Shown: positions 25,979-36,615, numbered from the stretch's first letter. The stretch is 48,656 bases of DNA from Bacteroidota bacterium (GCA_013286385.1 JABDFU010000013.1:1-48656), one strand, 5' to 3'. The notes: a model not told the origin generated them from the sequence alone. Program-made: numbers and translations.

Positions 25979-27736
25979 ATGAATTTAGCTACCAGATTAA
26001 GAACCCACTCCTGCGGCGAACTCCGCATTCAGGATGTTGGAAAAAAAGTTGAATTATGCGGCTGGGTCCAAAAGTCAAGAGACCTGGGCGGTATGACCTT
26101 CGTAGACCTGCGCGACCGCTTTGGCATCACCCAACTCGCCTTTAACACAGAAACTCATAAAGAGCAAGCCGGCAAAACAAAGGAACTGGGCCGGGAATTT
26201 GTAATCCGTATACAAGGCAAAGTAGCCGAACGCAGCAACAAGAACCCTAAAATCCCCACGGGTGAAATAGAAATCGTCGTTGAAAAAATTCAGATTCTCA
26301 ATCCTGCCCTGACTCCTCCCTTTACCATTGAAGACCAAACCGACGGTGGCGAAGAGCTCCGGATGAAATACCGTTACCTGGATATACGCAGAAACCCTGT
26401 GCGGGAGGCCCTGGAACTCAGACACCGCCTGGGAATAGAAGTGCGGCGATACCTCGACAGCCAGCAATTTCTGGAAATCGAAACACCGGTACTGATCAAA
26501 TCCACACCTGAAGGAGCCCGGGACTTTGTAGTCCCTTCCCGCATGAATCCGGGAGAATTTTACGCGCTTCCCCAAAGCCCTCAGACATTCAAGCAGCTGT
26601 TGATGGTTGCCGGAATCGACCGCTATTTCCAGATTGTAAAATGTTTCCGCGACGAGGACCTCCGGGCCGACCGTCAGCCCGAATTCACACAGATCGACTG
26701 TGAAATGTGTTTTGTAGAACGTCCCGATATTCTCCGCATGTTCGAAGGAATGGTTCGCCATCTGTTTAAAGCGGTAAAAAACATTGAGCTTCCTGCGTTT
26801 CCGCATTTAAGTTATGCGGATGCCATGAAACTTTACGGTTCAGACAAACCCGATACACGTTTTGACATGAAATTTGTCGAACTCAAAGATGTCGTTTCGG
26901 GAAAGAATTTTAAAGTATTTGATCAGGCCGAACTGGTTGCCGGTATTTGTGCAAAAGGTTGCGGGGAATACAGCCGCAAACAACTCGACGAATTGACAGA
27001 ATTTGTAAAACGCCCTCAGATCGGAGCTACAGGCCTGGTCTACCTTCGCTGCCAGCAGGACGGATCGCTTAAATCCAGCGTCGATAAATTTTACAGTGCT
27101 GAGGATCTGAAAAAATGGGCCGATCACTTTGGTGCCCAGGCCGGCGATCTGATATTGATCCTTGCCGGGGAAACAAATAAGACAAGAAAGGCCCTGTCCG
27201 AACTCCGGCTTGAAATGGCCAGCCGTCTGAATCTGCGTGATCCCAACACCTTTTCCTGTTTATGGGTTATCGACTTTCCCTTACTGGAATATAACGAAGA
27301 AGCCAGACGCTGGTTTGCCATGCACCACCCTTTTACATCGGCGAACCCTGAGGATCTGCATTTGCTTGAAAGCGATCCCGGTTCTGTCCGAGCCAATGCC
27401 TACGACATGGTCATCAACGGAGTCGAAGTCGGAGGAGGCTCCATTCGGATACACGACCGCAACGTTCAATCCCGGCTTTTCGAACGTTTGGGTTTTACAG
27501 AAGAAGAAGCCAAAGAACAGTTCGGCTTTCTGCTCAATGCATTCGAATACGGAGCTCCCCCTCACGGAGGCGTTGCCTTCGGATTTGACCGCCTGTGTTC
27601 GCTCTTCGGCGGAGCAGACAGCATAAGGGATTACATTGCTTTCCCGAAAAACAATACAGGAAGGGATGTGATGATCAATGCGCCATCGAGGATCAGCGGG
27701 GAGCAGCTTAAAGAACTCTGCATCAAAACAGTGTGA
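25979..27736 (+). CDS. aspS: Aspartyl-tRNA synthetase
   Basis: 585 residues. An N-terminal OB-fold anticodon-binding domain (about 15-105, including [20 protein letters not shown]) is followed by the class II catalytic core with motif 2 [18 protein letters not shown] (residues 221-238), a bacterial insert domain, and motif 3 GFDRL near the end. The bacterial-type length and insert distinguish it from archaeal forms. The class (AspRS or AspRS/AsnRS non-discriminating) cannot be settled without knowing whether asnS or gatCAB are present. Convergent with the T9SS adhesin. Confidence 0.96.
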   Translation: MNLATRLRTHSCGELRIQDVGKKVELCGWVQKSRDLGGMTFVDLRDRFGITQLAFNTETHKEQAGKTKELGREFVIRIQGKVAERSNKNPKIPTGEIEIVVEKIQILNPALTPPFTIEDQTDGGEELRMKYRYLDIRRNPVREALELRHRLGIEVRRYLDSQQFLEIETPVLIKSTPEGARDFVVPSRMNPGEFYALPQSPQTFKQLLMVAGIDRYFQIVKCFRDEDLRADRQPEFTQIDCEMCFVERPDILRMFEGMVRHLFKAVKNIELPAFPHLSYADAMKLYGSDKPDTRFDMKFVELKDVVSGKNFKVFDQAELVAGICAKGCGEYSRKQLDELTEFVKRPQIGATGLVYLRCQQDGSLKSSVDKFYSAEDLKKWADHFGAQAGDLILILAGETNKTRKALSELRLEMASRLNLRDPNTFSCLWVIDFPLLEYNEEARRWFAMHHPFTSANPEDLHLLESDPGSVRANAYDMVINGVEVGGGSIRIHDRNVQSRLFERLGFTEEEAKEQFGFLLNAFEYGAPPHGGVAFGFDRLCSLFGGADSIRDYIAFPKNNTGRDVMINAPSRISGEQLKELCIKTV

Positions 27737-27751
27737 ATACAAGTCTATTTA

Positions 27752-27766
27752 TAGCCCTGCGGGCTA
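27752..27766. terminator. Short hairpin between convergent aspS and adhesin genes
   Basis: TAGCCC (27752-27757) and GGGCTA (27761-27766) form a 6-bp stem with a 3-base loop. The adhesin's TAG stop lies in the right arm. Likely a small bidirectional terminator. Its core TAGCCCTGC resembles the core of the palindromic repeat family, so it may be a reduced copy. Confidence 0.45.
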
Positions 27767-30700
27767 CTTAATCAACGTAACGTCACCAATATAGGTATGA
27801 TAGACGTTGAACACATCCGTTAAAACTACCTTATACACGTAAACGTCCTGCTGGCAAATCTGGTTTCCTCCGTTTGCCGTTCCATTCCATCCGAAATTCA
27901 GGTCATAAGTCGTAAAAATAAGATTGCCCCAGCGGTCGAAAATAATCATTTCGTAACTGACTATTCCTATCCCCTCACCCTTAAACGTATCGTTCAGGCC
28001 ATCCCCGTTCGGAGTAAATGCATTGGGGATAAAAAATTCGAAATCAGGTCCGACAACCACACAAAGAGTTGTAGAATCGACACAACCATCTGCATTCTTC
28101 ACAATCAGTTTGGTACAGAAAGTGCCCTTACTGGCATAGGTATGAGTCGGGTTCTCAATTGTACTGAGAGCCGTTTCTGAAGTGTCTCCGAAATTCCAGA
28201 GCCAGGAGTTTTCTCCTGTACTTTGATCCATGAAATGGAAGATCGGATTGTCAATCGTTGCCGAGCTCGGATCCGTAGTAAAGGCCGCGTGAGGAATGGG
28301 GAAAACCGTGATCATATTCTGAATGGTATCAGACGAAAAACAACCTTGGGTCGTTTCAGCCCACAATGAAATCGAATAAACACCTGCCTTGGTAAAACAT
28401 TCCTTAGGATTTTGCAGAGCAGATGAATCCCCATTGCCGAATTTCCAGGACCAGGTATTAACCTGATCCGGCACTGCAGTGCTCTTATCTTTGAAAACAA
28501 CACACAACGGAACACAACCCGAAAGCGTATCGGCGACAAAGCTAACCGCAGGCACCGTATTCACAGTGACCGCAATGTTTACAACCACGGGGCAGGCGTT
28601 TGCATCGGTCACGGTAACCGTATAAACCGTGCTGGACAGGGGCTGCAAACTTTCCGTTGAACCTGTCATACCACCGGGACTCCAGCTGTACGTATAAGCA
28701 GGGGTACCGCCGGCCGGACTGACAGCTACAGAAACGTTCTGTCCGGCACAAAGTGCAGCAGGATTAGGAGGAAGAACCGTCAGTGCAGGAGGCTGGGTAA
28801 TCTGTACTACGGCTGAAGAGGTGCAGGAGTTATTATCGGTAATGGTCACGGTATAACTACCCTGGCAAAGATTTGGATTCGCAGCGGCAGCGACGGCATT
28901 GCTCCAGGCGTATATATATGGCCCTGTGCCTCCATTGGCCTGGGCCAGGGCGCTGCCGGTACAAGTACCGAAACAACTGACAGGTACCGGATTCCCGATG
29001 CTCGCATTGACCCCGTTCAGATTTCCTACATTGACAGTCGCCGAATTGGTACAATTATTATTATCGGTTACAGTCACTGTATAAATTCCCGTGATTAAAT
29101 TCGGATCCTCAAAGGCTACCCCGGAAGCAACCTGGCCTGTAAACGCATTACTCCAGCTGAACGTATACCCTCCAGGTCCCGGAGTACCTCCTGTAGCCGT
29201 GGCACTTGCGCTACCGTTGTTTGAATTGCACTTGGCAGAAAGACTGGAAGTTGTAATTACAAGTGCTGTGGGAGAAGGAACCGTTATTGTTGTATCCTTC
29301 TGACAACCGTTTGCATCGGTAAGGGTAACACTCACAGTTCCGGCGCAGAGATTGTTAACGCTCAGACCGGTTCCTGCTGTGCTCCATAAAGCTCCGATGG
29401 GAGCAGTTCCCCCGGCAGGAATCACAACCGCCTGCCCGTTGCAGATAGCGCTGCAGGACGTACTTAGTCCTGTACCAGTCAGCGTAAGTGCCGCCGGCTG
29501 GGGAAAAGTCACTGTATTTAGTACCTTGCAGCCATTCGCATCTTCAACGGTCAGGGTATACACTCCGGCGCCAAGACCCGAAGCGGTAGCCCCGGTTCCT
29601 CCTGCCGGCGCCCAACTGTATGTTAATGGAGCTGCGCCTCCGACAGCAGTTGCGCTGACCGTTCCGGTCCTATCTCCGTGACACTTCAATAAACTGGGAG
29701 CTCCCATCGTAACCATCGGGCCGCCGGTGTTGCCGACAATGGCAACGGCGCTATTGGTGCAGGAGTTTACATCTGTAACAGTAACCGTATAATTTCCGGC
29801 AGCGAGCCCGTTATCCGTTGCACCCAATACCGGTCCGTTCCAGGTGTAGCTATATCCCCCGGCTCCTCCATTGCCCGTTGCAGTAGCCGAGCCATCCGAA
29901 CTTCCGCATGCCGCATTGACAGTCGTTGCATTTACAGTAAGGACCGGAGGCTGCGTAATCGTAAAAATTGTGGTGTCTGAAAGACAGGTGGCGTCATTCG
30001 AAATTACAGTATAGGTTCCGGCAGCGAGCCCTGTAGCTGTTGAAGAAGTTCCCAGTGCCGTCGGCGTCCAGGAATACGTGTAAGGACCTGTTCCATTGGT
30101 AGGTGTTACAGTAGCACTTCCGGTGGCAGCTCCGTTGCATTTAACATTGGTCTGGCCCGGGGTTACCGCAAGAGTGGCACCCGTTGAAGCAGGAATAACC
30201 ACACTGTCCAGAAATAGCATGGGAGCAGTACATGGCGGACCAACAGATATGGTAACCGTATAATTTCCGGCACACAAACCCGTTGCCGTTTGCGTTGTCT
30301 GACCGTTGCTCCAGGAATAGGTGGGAGCTGGTACAGGAGGATTGTTGCATAGCAGGAGTGTGGATTTCGCCGTACCGTTGCAGGCAACGCAGGTTGAAGT
30401 AACCGTATGGGTTATATTTACAGGGATAGGGTTATTGAGCGTGATTTCTGTGACATAACCTTGTCCGCCGACATAAGCGATTTTATCATTTGCGCCCAGC
30501 ACCACATCGTAAACCGTATCGGGCAGCGCGATGGTCGAAACCAGTCCCAGGCCTGAATTGTAAATCTGAAGGTTGGTCTGGTTTCCAACATACACATTGT
30601 CGCAAAAATCGGCATCCAGGCCTCCCCATCTGAAATACTTCGTGTTCAGTGCAATACTGTTGCCTGTAGCGCCTGTTGTTTTACTGGCTTGTTTAAGTGT

Positions 30701-32221
30701 GGCTCCGTCATACATATAAAGGAAATTCGGACTGGCAGCCAAACCGTTCATCCCGTTGGCGTCCCCTACCATTACTCCGACATAAGGTATAGAAGCAACC
30801 TCTGCAAATGTAAAACCGTCAGGAGTTACAAATCCGGGCGGAGTAAGAGCAGGAAGCGGCAGGGAAAACACATCGTTGGCGAAATCCGGGCTGATGAGGG
30901 GCTTGGTAGTTGCCATATAAACGACACCACCGGCAGGATCTGAAGAAATCAAACAGATATCATGTCCAAAATCTGTAACTCCCAGAGAATTCACAGGGGT
31001 AAGGGTAACCAGATTGGTGTCAAGCATACAGGCCTGTGGATTGGGTGCATTTGTGCCGCCACCGCCGATTACGATGTTCCCGCTGCAGGGGTCATAAACC
31101 GCCCTCCACATTTCCAGAAAGGAAGGACTTCCGGTGTACTGAGCCTGCAGCGCCCCGAACGTACTTACTTTATCCGCGTAGGCCCCGTTGCGTTCAGCGC
31201 CATCAACACAATAGGAGCTACCTGATTTTCTGTCAACCGCAAAGTCACCGTAATAAGGGAGGCCGTAGGAATTGGGGAAAACAGTATTATACGTCCATTG
31301 CTGCACGCCTGCGGCATTGAACTTGGTCAGCTGATAAGGATCAAAACCTCCATAGGCGTATACATTCCCAAGGTTATCATAGTCCACATCGAAAACATCG
31401 TCATAAGGTGCGGCGAACAGTGGGTCAGTTGTCCAGGGATCGATAACGAGTGTCTGGCTTTTATCGATCGGGGACTTTATCAGAAAGGATTCAACCTGCC
31501 CTTCCAGTCGGTAGGAAACAGAAACGGCTCCGCCGCCCTGATAAAAACTTACCGGAGCGTGATCCGTCAGTTCTCCTATCTCGGTTGCGAAAACAGCATT
31601 ACCGTTCAAATCAATACGGGAAACCCGGACTTCGCTGTACCTCAATTTTACAATCGAAAGGTCTGCCCCGGGATGAACAACTACAGTGTACTTCAAGCCG
31701 GTTTTTCCGGTTCCCGGAAATCCGTACTCAATATCAATACCGGGATATATGTTACGGTAAATTAGTTTCTTGAATACCCTAACCTTATACGTATCCTTTG
31801 TTCCTTTAGGATACGTATAATACTGTTGCTGCAACTCCTGAACTTCAATCTGTACATCCGGATTCGATCCCTCCCAGGTCAGGTTCAGGTAATGTTGCAC
31901 AGGTTTTACAAATTCGGTATCTTCCCCCTCCTTCTCCATTTCTTCCCGGTCCGGCCCGGTCTTTCGGGCCGGGTATTCGGTATACTTATATACAATTCCG
32001 GAAGGCGTAAAATTGGCCTTTACCTTTCCAAGGGAAGCCTGAAACTTTATGACCGGCCGGGAAGGAACAACCGTATCAAACTGACCGATATTTTCAATAA
32101 ACAAATTATGATCAAAGGGAACTTTTGTCCAGGCAGTTAAATAAGAAACCTTTTGCCCGAAACCAAAACCAAACGAACCGAAAATGGCAGAAAGTACCGC
32201 AAAGACGCATTGTTTCTTCAA
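27764..32221 (-). CDS. Large T9SS-secreted SprB-repeat adhesin with PKD domains and type B CTD
   Basis: 1485 residues. Signal peptide 1-22 (ends GFGFGQ). An N-terminal domain starting HNLFIENIGQFD (about 38-265) resembles the one that precedes beta-rich regions in other T9SS proteins. A region with short WD/YVTN-like beta strands covers about 270-595. Eight SprB-type repeats (CNG/CFG start, YTVTVTD end) span about 597-1220. Two PKD domains follow (about 1220-1310 and 1310-1395, with WSWKFGNG and WLWNFGDTS). The end, from FIPNAFTPNGDGLND onward, is the gliding-motility-associated type B T9SS sorting domain (about 1395-1485). Surface-exposed adhesin or gliding-related filament. It is last in a minus-strand set of four genes, 88 bases after the PP2C protein. 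Confidence 0.92.
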   Translation of the reverse strand: MKKQCVFAVLSAIFGSFGFGFGQKVSYLTAWTKVPFDHNLFIENIGQFDTVVPSRPVIKFQASLGKVKANFTPSGIVYKYTEYPARKTGPDREEMEKEGEDTEFVKPVQHYLNLTWEGSNPDVQIEVQELQQQYYTYPKGTKDTYKVRVFKKLIYRNIYPGIDIEYGFPGTGKTGLKYTVVVHPGADLSIVKLRYSEVRVSRIDLNGNAVFATEIGELTDHAPVSFYQGGGAVSVSYRLEGQVESFLIKSPIDKSQTLVIDPWTTDPLFAAPYDDVFDVDYDNLGNVYAYGGFDPYQLTKFNAAGVQQWTYNTVFPNSYGLPYYGDFAVDRKSGSSYCVDGAERNGAYADKVSTFGALQAQYTGSPSFLEMWRAVYDPCSGNIVIGGGGTNAPNPQACMLDTNLVTLTPVNSLGVTDFGHDICLISSDPAGGVVYMATTKPLISPDFANDVFSLPLPALTPPGFVTPDGFTFAEVASIPYVGVMVGDANGMNGLAASPNFLYMYDGATLKQASKTTGATGNSIALNTKYFRWGGLDADFCDNVYVGNQTNLQIYNSGLGLVSTIALPDTVYDVVLGANDKIAYVGGQGYVTEITLNNPIPVNITHTVTSTCVACNGTAKSTLLLCNNPPVPAPTYSWSNGQTTQTATGLCAGNYTVTISVGPPCTAPMLFLDSVVIPASTGATLAVTPGQTNVKCNGAATGSATVTPTNGTGPYTYSWTPTALGTSSTATGLAAGTYTVISNDATCLSDTTIFTITQPPVLTVNATTVNAACGSSDGSATATGNGGAGGYSYTWNGPVLGATDNGLAAGNYTVTVTDVNSCTNSAVAIVGNTGGPMVTMGAPSLLKCHGDRTGTVSATAVGGAAPLTYSWAPAGGTGATASGLGAGVYTLTVEDANGCKVLNTVTFPQPAALTLTGTGLSTSCSAICNGQAVVIPAGGTAPIGALWSTAGTGLSVNNLCAGTVSVTLTDANGCQKDTTITVPSPTALVITTSSLSAKCNSNNGSASATATGGTPGPGGYTFSWSNAFTGQVASGVAFEDPNLITGIYTVTVTDNNNCTNSATVNVGNLNGVNASIGNPVPVSCFGTCTGSALAQANGGTGPYIYAWSNAVAAAANPNLCQGSYTVTITDNNSCTSSAVVQITQPPALTVLPPNPAALCAGQNVSVAVSPAGGTPAYTYSWSPGGMTGSTESLQPLSSTVYTVTVTDANACPVVVNIAVTVNTVPAVSFVADTLSGCVPLCVVFKDKSTAVPDQVNTWSWKFGNGDSSALQNPKECFTKAGVYSISLWAETTQGCFSSDTIQNMITVFPIPHAAFTTDPSSATIDNPIFHFMDQSTGENSWLWNFGDTSETALSTIENPTHTYASKGTFCTKLIVKNADGCVDSTTLCVVVGPDFEFFIPNAFTPNGDGLNDTFKGEGIGIVSYEMIIFDRWGNLIFTTYDLNFGWNGTANGGNQICQQDVYVYKVVLTDVFNVYHTYIGDVTLIK

Positions 32222-32270
32222 CTTGCCCTGAGTTTGTTGACCCCCTAATTTAGCAAAAAATCAGGGCATT

Positions 32271-32315
32271 ATCAAATAAACGGGGCCTGATCAAATAAAC
32301 GAGGTCTGATCAAAT
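32271..32315. repeat. 19-bp tandem repeat upstream of the adhesin gene
   Basis: Two adjacent 19-base units (32271-32289 and 32290-32308) differ at two positions, and the first seven bases of a third unit (32309-32315) run into the end of the PP2C gene, including its stop. Each unit contains ATCAAATAAACG on the + strand, i.e. TTTATTTGAT on the transcribed strand. The repeats lie 50-95 bases before the adhesin ATG. Slippage here could alter promoter spacing or the end of the upstream gene. Confidence 0.65.
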
Positions 32316-35300
32316 CCGTACGCCTATCACCAGAATATCATCCACCTGTTCTGTACTGCCCTTCCAGTTTTCAAGTTCTGTCTTCAGCTTTTCCTTTTGC
32401 TCCTGAAGGGGCAGGTCAGCCATCTCAAACAATAGCTGCCTGAAACGGGTCACGCCAAGCCTTTCCTTTTCCGCTCCCTTTAGTTGGTCGCGGTATCCGT
32501 CAGAAAAAAGATAAATCATCATTCCCTTTTGCAGAGGTATACTGTGGTTTTCAAACTCCACCTCTTTGGGTATATGATCATTCCAGATCCAAATACGGTC
32601 GCCAATTGAAAACGTTGTTGGCTTAATCACTTCAATTTCCTTTTTGTCTGAACCCTTGATACGGCTCACTACGTAAACCGGATGCATAGCTCCCGAATAA
32701 TGCATGCATTGACTGGTAGTATCTATCACACAAATAGAGACATCCATCCCATCCTGTGAAACGCCGGCGCTGTTTTTCCGGTGAAGAGAATCAGAGATCC
32801 CATTCTGAATTTCTTTAAGAATCAATGCAGGGTCTGTAATCTGCTTCTCATTTACGATCTTGTTGAGCAGCATATTCCCGATCATCGACATGAAAGCCCC
32901 GGGAACTCCGTGACCCGTGCAATCCACAGCGGCAACAACATAAACGGTTTCGGTTCCGGTCCGAACAGAAGAAAACCAGTAAAAATCTCCGCTTACAATG
33001 TCTTTGGGCTGATAAAACACAAACGCATCGAAAGGGAAAACCACTTTTATATCATCTTCGCTCAGGAGCAGGGATTCCTGAATATAACGGGCATAATTGA
33101 TGCTGTCGGTAATCTGCAAATTCTTAGCATCCACTAATTGCTTTTGTTTGACGACTTCAACTGTTCGCTCATTTACTGAACGTTCAAGCACTTGTTTTTC
33201 ATTCTGAAGAGCAACTGTTCTTCTTTGGATGATGAATCTGAAAAGCGCCAGACCCGAAAGCAGGTACAGCACTATGCTCCACCAGGTCCTGAACCAGGGA
33301 GGTCTTACTGTAAAGGCATAGCACAAAGGCTCGCACCAGATACCCTCCGGACTTTGCGCCCGGAGTTTAAAGATATACGTTCCTTCGTGCATATTTCCGA
33401 AGGTGGCACTTGTTTTCGATAACACGGGGCTCCATTCTTTGTCGTATCCTTCCAGAAGATATTGGTAATTGATCAGGTTGGCCCTTGCGGGTTCAATGGC
33501 GCAATATTCAAAACTGATATTATTGTAATCATAGGGAAGAGCAAGGTTCAAGGGCACCGGATAAAATTTGCAGGTGCTGTCGTATTTCAATCCCGAAAAT
33601 AAATTCATCGTGCTGTCGCGGTCATTCCAGTTAACGCTCCGCTGGTTGATTTTTATGCTTTGAATCGCCAGCGAAGGAACCAGGCAATTCTTGTGAAGTG
33701 CCTTCTGGTCAAACCGCACAAGACCCGTTTTCACATCTCCCGTTGCAGCCCACAGTATTCCTTTGCTGTCTGCAAAAATCCCTCCTTTTCCGGTGTTGAT
33801 GTCTTTTATCGCGTAGCCGGTTTGCTGATTGTAAACTTCAAAAACAGGATGGTAAGCCCCAAGCTCCGCATTGTTCAGTGAATTCGAACCGGGAAGTAGT
33901 TGTTCAAGATTAACAGTACCTGAGTCCTTGGCTAAGCCAGGTGACAAGGCATAACTCAAACCGGCAATTCCTTTGTTAGTGCCGGCCCAGATCGTGCCTT
34001 CCTCATCCTCTGCCAGACTGCAGAGGTAATTGTCAGGTAAGCCCTGCTGTACGGTATAACGGACAACAGAAAGTGAATCCATTTTTTTAACGGATCGGGC
34101 ATCACAGCGTAACAAGCCCTGATCTGCGGCAATCCATATGTTGGCATTTTTGTCTTCCAGTATGGTCCATACATTTTTATAGGGAAACCCATTCACCCCC
34201 GAATAGGAGGCAACTGTTTTTCCGTCAAAAATCATAATCCCGTTTCCGGCCGTTCCAAGCCAGATCCGGCCCGACCTATCCTGTGTAATGCAGCGAATTG
34301 CATTGCTGCTAAGTCCATGGCCGACAGTGTAATTGCAAAACCCCGTTGAAGGACTGTAATGACTCAGCCCTCCGCTGGTAGCCATCCACATGGAACCATC
34401 CTTATCCTGCAAAACGCTCCAGACTGTGTTGTTTACAAGACCTTGCGCAGTCGAGATAAATGTATAATGAGCTTTGCCTCCGCTGGAATCCCCGGGACTG
34501 AAACGGCAAACGCCTTTGGACAATGTTCCGATCCAGAAATCTCCTGAGCGATCCTGGGTAACGCTAATGCAGGTGAGCCCTTCAAGACCAAGGCTGCGGT
34601 TAAAATCCGTAAAACAGCAAGCCTTGCTTAAAGGATCCGGACAGCTAAACCTTATAACCCCGGCTGCTTCCGAACCCATCCACAGATCTCCTGACCGGTC
34701 TTCCGTCAGGCTGAAAACGAAATTCGAATACAATCCCTGTGCAGGCGTGTAGTTCAAAACACCCTTCCCGTCAAAACGACAGATACCGCCTCCAAAAGTA
34801 CCAAACCAAAGATTGCCTTCATTATCCTCGGTAATGTTTCTTACATCATCAACCGAAAGCCCCTGCTTGCTGGTAAAACTGCTGAATCCGCTGAGCGGAT
34901 TATAGCAAACAACACCATTCTGGCAGCCAAACCAAAGCAGTCCGGCTTTGTCTTCCTTACAGCAGCTTACTCTTTTTAATTCCATATCCTGAACAGATTT
35001 TAGTACCGTTATTTTTTCTGTTTTTAAATCCAGGCAGCTGATTCCATTTTCTGTACCTATCCAGATATTGCCTGACTTATCGCCGAGAATAGAATACACC
35101 CGATTGCTTCCAAGTCCATCCGCTTCTGTGTACTTCTTATACACTTTTTCACCGTCAAACAGCAACACGCCCATACCATACGTTCCGATCCAGAACCTCC
35201 CCGGTCTGTCCTCATACATGCAGTTTAAACCAATCACAGGAAAACCCGCCTCGCTCTTGTAGGTTTTAAACTGCAGAGGTGAAGACAAGGGATTGCCCTT

Positions 35301-35906
35301 ACTCAAGCCTGCTCTGGAAATAAACCAGAGAAAACCCTTTTTATCTTTTACGATACTTCGTATATCCGGCCCGATCAAACCTTCTTTGGCAGAATACGTT
35401 ACAAACCGGTATCCGTCGTAACAACTCGCTCCGCCACCACTGGTTCCAAACCAAAGATTTCCTGAATCGTCCTGGGTTATGCAGGTTACATTGTTATTGG
35501 CCAGCCCCTGTTCAGATGAAAAATTAACAAAAGCTTTACCGTCGTAACGGCTGACTCCTGCTCCAAATGTTCCGAACCACAGATTTCCAAGGTTGTCTTT
35601 AAAGCCTGCAGAAACTGTACTCAGTGCCAGCCCCTGCTCGGTATTATACTGGGGCATACCGATAAAAAAATCGGCAGGAATACGTTTAGCCGTTTCAGTT
35701 ATCTGAACTGTCAAAGATGCCTTACAGGTATCGCTCAAAATAGTTTGGGGAACAACTTCCGAAAATCTGGCCTTCAGCCAGGTGGAAGGTGCAGACGGAA
35801 AAAACTGCGAATCGGCCGCAAGAGGACTGCTTCCCGATTTGCATCCCTGAAACAAGGCCATGCAGCCGGCGAGACTCAGGTAATAAAAGATGCATATACT
35901 CCGCAT
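32310..35906 (-). CDS. Periplasmic propeller sensor with Y_Y_Y domain and PP2C/SpoIIE phosphatase
   Basis: 1198 residues. The N-terminus has a signal sequence with lipobox-like FQGC (Cys22). About a dozen two-component-regulator propeller repeats (GNLWFGTFGGG-type strands) fill roughly 75-660, then a Y_Y_Y (triple-Tyr) domain to about 865. A membrane helix at 872-892 is followed by a short coiled coil and then a SpoIIE-type PP2C phosphatase (about 960-1198) with SGDFYW near 970 and DCTGHGVPGAFMS near 993. The layout is that of a hybrid-sensor receptor in which a Ser/Thr phosphatase replaces the histidine kinase. It would sense a periplasmic ligand and dephosphorylate a cytoplasmic protein such as an anti-sigma antagonist. 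Ligand and target are unknown. Confidence 0.88.
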   Translation of the reverse strand: MRSICIFYYLSLAGCMALFQGCKSGSSPLAADSQFFPSAPSTWLKARFSEVVPQTILSDTCKASLTVQITETAKRIPADFFIGMPQYNTEQGLALSTVSAGFKDNLGNLWFGTFGAGVSRYDGKAFVNFSSEQGLANNNVTCITQDDSGNLWFGTSGGGASCYDGYRFVTYSAKEGLIGPDIRSIVKDKKGFLWFISRAGLSKGNPLSSPLQFKTYKSEAGFPVIGLNCMYEDRPGRFWIGTYGMGVLLFDGEKVYKKYTEADGLGSNRVYSILGDKSGNIWIGTENGISCLDLKTEKITVLKSVQDMELKRVSCCKEDKAGLLWFGCQNGVVCYNPLSGFSSFTSKQGLSVDDVRNITEDNEGNLWFGTFGGGICRFDGKGVLNYTPAQGLYSNFVFSLTEDRSGDLWMGSEAAGVIRFSCPDPLSKACCFTDFNRSLGLEGLTCISVTQDRSGDFWIGTLSKGVCRFSPGDSSGGKAHYTFISTAQGLVNNTVWSVLQDKDGSMWMATSGGLSHYSPSTGFCNYTVGHGLSSNAIRCITQDRSGRIWLGTAGNGIMIFDGKTVASYSGVNGFPYKNVWTILEDKNANIWIAADQGLLRCDARSVKKMDSLSVVRYTVQQGLPDNYLCSLAEDEEGTIWAGTNKGIAGLSYALSPGLAKDSGTVNLEQLLPGSNSLNNAELGAYHPVFEVYNQQTGYAIKDINTGKGGIFADSKGILWAATGDVKTGLVRFDQKALHKNCLVPSLAIQSIKINQRSVNWNDRDSTMNLFSGLKYDSTCKFYPVPLNLALPYDYNNISFEYCAIEPARANLINYQYLLEGYDKEWSPVLSKTSATFGNMHEGTYIFKLRAQSPEGIWCEPLCYAFTVRPPWFRTWWSIVLYLLSGLALFRFIIQRRTVALQNEKQVLERSVNERTVEVVKQKQLVDAKNLQITDSINYARYIQESLLLSEDDIKVVFPFDAFVFYQPKDIVSGDFYWFSSVRTGTETVYVVAAVDCTGHGVPGAFMSMIGNMLLNKIVNEKQITDPALILKEIQNGISDSLHRKNSAGVSQDGMDVSICVIDTTSQCMHYSGAMHPVYVVSRIKGSDKKEIEVIKPTTFSIGDRIWIWNDHIPKEVEFENHSIPLQKGMMIYLFSDGYRDQLKGAEKERLGVTRFRQLLFEMADLPLQEQKEKLKTELENWKGSTEQVDDILVIGVRI

Positions 35907-35910
35907 AAAT

Positions 35911-36579
35911 CTAATTGAGCGCTTTCTGCCGCTCCTTTATTCCGTCAACCACCTTTTGTTGGGCATCGATTTCTTTTTTCTTCGCTTCTATTTTGTCTTT
36001 GTTCATCGTAATCTGACGCTCGTTATCAGTAATTTTTTTCTTGTAGTTTTCATTATCGCCGGCCAGACCCGCATTGTCTTTTACTATTCCGTCCTGTTGT
36101 TTGTTAAGTTTGTCCAGCGTTTTCTGGTTGTCCTTAATCAAATTAGACAAGGCCTCGCTGCTGCTTTTAGCGGCAAAATCCCTTACAATTCCCTTCCCGG
36201 TTTCCATGTACACTTTACGGTCGGGCGTTGTAGCGCCCGCTGTAGCAATGGGATCAAAAATAACAGTGAGCTTCACCTCCCCGGTCTTCACTTTTTCAAC
36301 CGTTGCCGTAACATCCCAGGTGCCGGCCGACATGGTTTTAATTAGTGCTCCCTTGGCAACTATTTTGTCCTTCCCGGCATCAACCTTGGCCCCATACTTC
36401 TTCATCAGGTTTTTCCAATCCGATACGATATCCGAAGGATCAGCTTCGTAAACAGTTGTAACTACTGCATCTCCCGACTCGGTAACAGTAATTTTCTGAC
36501 CGTAACAGGCTAGTGTTAAAAAAAGGCCAATGGCCGGAAGCAGATGGTGAAGGGGCCGGATGCGCTTTTTCAGGTTCAT
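35911..36579 (-). CDS. Exported coiled-coil protein of unknown function
   Basis: 222 residues, not recognised. An N-terminal hydrophobic segment (about 12-27, ends ACYGQ) is a signal peptide. The middle (30-120) is a beta-rich domain reading like a small periplasmic fold. The C-terminal 95 residues are a Lys/Asp/Glu/Asn-rich coiled coil. It lies four bases upstream of the propeller-PP2C gene and is almost certainly co-translated with it. That linkage suggests it serves the sensor, for example as a ligand-binding or envelope partner (inference). Confidence 0.75.
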   Translation of the reverse strand: MNLKKRIRPLHHLLPAIGLFLTLACYGQKITVTESGDAVVTTVYEADPSDIVSDWKNLMKKYGAKVDAGKDKIVAKGALIKTMSAGTWDVTATVEKVKTGEVKLTVIFDPIATAGATTPDRKVYMETGKGIVRDFAAKSSSEALSNLIKDNQKTLDKLNKQQDGIVKDNAGLAGDNENYKKKITDNERQITMNKDKIEAKKKEIDAQQKVVDGIKERQKALN

Positions 36580-36615
36580 GAGCTTAGTTTTTAGAAAAAA
36601 TGTAACGTTTAACTA

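Noticed and set aside
28899..31765. Several 60-155-residue plus-strand frames inside the large adhesin
   Set aside because: Antisense to a continuous 1485-codon gene with defined domains.
32271..32315. CRISPR-like direct repeats
   Set aside because: The units are adjacent with no spacers, only two and a third copies exist, and no cas gene is present.
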